A stretch of DNA of 6,945 nt from Bacteroidota bacterium (GTDB lineage Bacteria; Bacteroidota; Rhodothermia; Rhodothermales; UBA10348): contig JAQCDI010000139.1 in the NCBI GenBank assembly GCA_027620595.1, positions 1 to 6,945 of the forward strand, read 5' to 3'. Both the position numbers and the translations under genes were made by a program. Positions 5,507 to 6,945 of this stretch are shown here, piece after piece (the stretch's first letter is position 1; each line of letters opens with the position of its first letter). The notes beneath the pieces are model-generated. The model was not told the DNA's origin. It did not search any database and worked only from the letters and a program-made list of their open reading frames with translations.

Positions 5507-6876
5507 ATGCACCCCTGGCTCCCCGTCGCCTGGCGTCCCTCGACGCACTGCGTGGCCTGACCATTGCGGCCATGCTGCTGGTCAACAATCCCGGCTCGTG
5601 GTCCCACATCTACTGGCCACTGGAGCATGCGGCCTGGAATGGCTGGACGTTCACCGATCTGGTCTTTCCATTCTTCCTTTTCATGGTCGGCGTGGCCATG
5701 ATGTTCTCGTTTCCCAAGCGCATGGCCCGCGGGGATTCGCGGGGCCTGCTCATGACCCACGTCGTACAGCGGGCGGTGGCGCTCATGCTGCTGGGATGGT
5801 GGGGGGCCTCCTGGTCCCGCGTGTTCTGGGCGAACCAGGATGGGGATGCCTGGTCGGTCATCCTGCGCCTGGGATTCGTGGCGGGAGCCGTCGGGTCGGT
5901 GATCCTGCTGGCCGGGACGGAGCGCAGAAAGGCGTGGGGGATGGTATTGGGCGCCGGGGTGATCCTGTTCCTGGTCGGTGCATTCGGACGGGGGTGGGAG
6001 GACACACTGCTGGTCCGACTGGCTGGCCTGCGGATTCCCGGTGTGCTGGTGCGCATTGCGTGGTGTTACCTGCTGGCCTCCGCGCTGTGGTTCTGGATGC
6101 CCACGTGGAAATCCATGGTGGGCTGGATCGCAGGGCTGCTTGGCTTCTATTTCTTGTTCATGCTGTATGTCCCCATTCCCGGTTTCGGGATGCCGGATTT
6201 GACGCGTGCTTTTCCGACGGCCGAAACCCCTGTGGATGAGCTCTTCTCGAACTGGGCGTTCTACATCGATTACCACGTCCTGGGAGACCACACGTGGTCG
6301 GTGCGTCAGCTGCGCGATGCGAGTGGTGCGCTGATCTGGTCCTTCGACCCGGAGGGTATCATTTCCACCATCCCGGCCACGGCCTCGGTACTGCTGGGCA
6401 TCCTGTCCGGCCAATGGCTCACGCGCGAGGACAAGGACGACGCCGAGAAATTGAATGGACTGTTCGTGGCCGCGGGTTGGCTGATGCTCCTGGGTTTGGT
6501 TTTGAGCATCTGGATGCCCATCAACAAGCGCATCTGGACGAGTTCGTACACCATTTTTACGGCCGGCATGGCCCTGGCAACGCTCGGCATCCTCTACCAC
6601 GCCATCGACATGAAAGGCTGGACCTGGTTCACCCGGTGGTCCGGATGGATGGTGGCCTACGGCCGGAACGCCATCTTCGCCTTCGTAGCCTCCGGCATGA
6701 TGGCTACGGCCATGTCCCTGATTACCGTGGGGGACACGTCTCTCAAGAATTGGCTCTACGAATCCCTGCCGGGATCGCCGAAGATGGCTTCCTTCCTGTT
6801 CGGCATTTCCTTCGTGACGTTCTGGGCCCTGATTGCCTGGGCCATGGATCGGAAGAAGTGGTATCTCAAACTCTGA
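5503..6876 (+). CDS. Polytopic membrane acyltransferase, NagX/HGSNAT-like (DUF5009-type)
   Basis: A 457-residue inner-membrane protein with about 11-12 predicted membrane segments (roughly 15-29, 50-70, 85-101, 120-137, 145-161, 180-199, 205-223, 286-303, 317-338, 348-367, 383-405, 428-447). It begins with RRLASLDALRGLTIAAMLLV (8-27), then TDLVFPFFLFMVGVAM (51-66), the hallmark start of heparan-alpha-glucosaminide N-acetyltransferase-like proteins. A long loop (about 224-285), probably periplasmic, runs through YIDYHVLGDHTW and WSFDPEGIISTIPA (279-292), and PINKRIWTSSYT (339-350) is another family motif. Family members are thought to pass acyl groups across the membrane to a sugar; the substrate here is not readable from sequence. 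I chose the ATG at 5503, which forms ATGA with the previous stop. An in-frame ATG at 5476 would add nine residues and a 31-base overlap. The family is secure; the exact reaction is inferred. Confidence 0.85.
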   Translation: MNAPLAPRRLASLDALRGLTIAAMLLVNNPGSWSHIYWPLEHAAWNGWTFTDLVFPFFLFMVGVAMMFSFPKRMARGDSRGLLMTHVVQRAVALMLLGWWGASWSRVFWANQDGDAWSVILRLGFVAGAVGSVILLAGTERRKAWGMVLGAGVILFLVGAFGRGWEDTLLVRLAGLRIPGVLVRIAWCYLLASALWFWMPTWKSMVGWIAGLLGFYFLFMLYVPIPGFGMPDLTRAFPTAETPVDELFSNWAFYIDYHVLGDHTWSVRQLRDASGALIWSFDPEGIISTIPATASVLLGILSGQWLTREDKDDAEKLNGLFVAAGWLMLLGLVLSIWMPINKRIWTSSYTIFTAGMALATLGILYHAIDMKGWTWFTRWSGWMVAYGRNAIFAFVASGMMATAMSLITVGDTSLKNWLYESLPGSPKMASFLFGISFVTFWALIAWAMDRKKWYLKL

Positions 6877-6888
6877 CCCGAAAGACCC

Positions 6889-6945
6889 ATGACCGATCCG
6901 ATAGACATGAAGACACTGGCCCGATGGGCCGGGGCCTTGTACCTC
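6889..6945 (+). CDS. Start of a further gene, 3' partial; possible membrane protein
   Basis: An ATG 12 bases after the previous stop opens a frame that runs 19 codons to the right edge: MTDPIDMKTLARWAGALYL. The short polar start leading into ARWAGALYL resembles the N-terminus of DUF4386-type multi-pass membrane proteins (ARxAGxLYLL), but 19 residues cannot prove this, and a signal-anchor start of another family fits as well. A second in-frame ATG at 6907 could be the real start. The short spacing and same strand suggest it belongs to the operon of the two genes before it. Confidence 0.45.
   Translation, partial: MTDPIDMKTLARWAGALYL

Noticed and set aside
5401..6600. Minus-strand open frame (399 codons) opposite the membrane acyltransferase
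   Set aside because: The product is full of Gln, His, Arg and Pro, which is what antisense of a hydrophobic membrane protein yields. No start signal or family motif was seen.
6877..6888. Possible terminator after the membrane acyltransferase gene
   Set aside because: Only 12 bases separate it from the next start codon, with no stem-loop or T run.

Overview
The window is about 6.9 kb of GC-rich DNA, densely coded on the plus strand: six complete genes plus one gene cut at each edge. It contains no RNA genes, mobile elements or CRISPR. The best guess for the source is a GC-rich member of the Bacteroidota/Rhodothermota group (Rhodothermales or a relative). This rests on a short-type LptE lipoprotein directly behind a sigma-54 activator with an ERELIYRAL-type helix between AAA+ domain and HTH, on a TPR protein with a TETLARIY...VYEKL C-terminus, on mostly absent Shine-Dalgarno sequences, and on a promoter-like element of the Bacteroidota type. 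The assignment is inferred from recalled family patterns, not from a database search.

Region 1 (1-2360) is an envelope-biogenesis block: sigma-54/Fis-type regulator (5' end missing), lptE, and a TPR protein. The regulator and lptE overlap by 8 bases, and lptE has a perfect AGGAGG inside the end of the regulator gene.

Region 2 (2357-4674) continues on the same strand. anmK (peptidoglycan recycling kinase) overlaps the TPR gene by GTGA, and thiL (thiamine-phosphate kinase) follows after 38 bases. Genes 1 to 5 could form one transcription unit, because no convincing terminator or promoter is visible between them.

Region 3 (4675-4807) is the only sizeable intergenic stretch (133 bases) and is locally AT-rich. 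It carries an inverted repeat TGTAAC-N7-GTTACA overlapping a possible promoter, followed by a hairpin-forming leader just before the next start codon. A new, probably regulated, transcription unit seems to begin here.

Region 4 (4808-6945) holds a small NAD(P)-binding (NmrA-like) Rossmann protein, then a 457-residue polytopic membrane protein of the NagX / heparan-alpha-glucosaminide N-acetyltransferase-like family (DUF5009-like), coupled by an ATGA overlap. After 12 bases comes the start of another gene, cut after 19 codons.

I found no evidence of a wholly new system such as defence, retron, phage or secondary metabolism. The points most worth following are the regulated-looking promoter/leader at 4700-4807, the coupled Rossmann protein/membrane acyltransferase pair, and the sigma-54 regulator tied to lptE.
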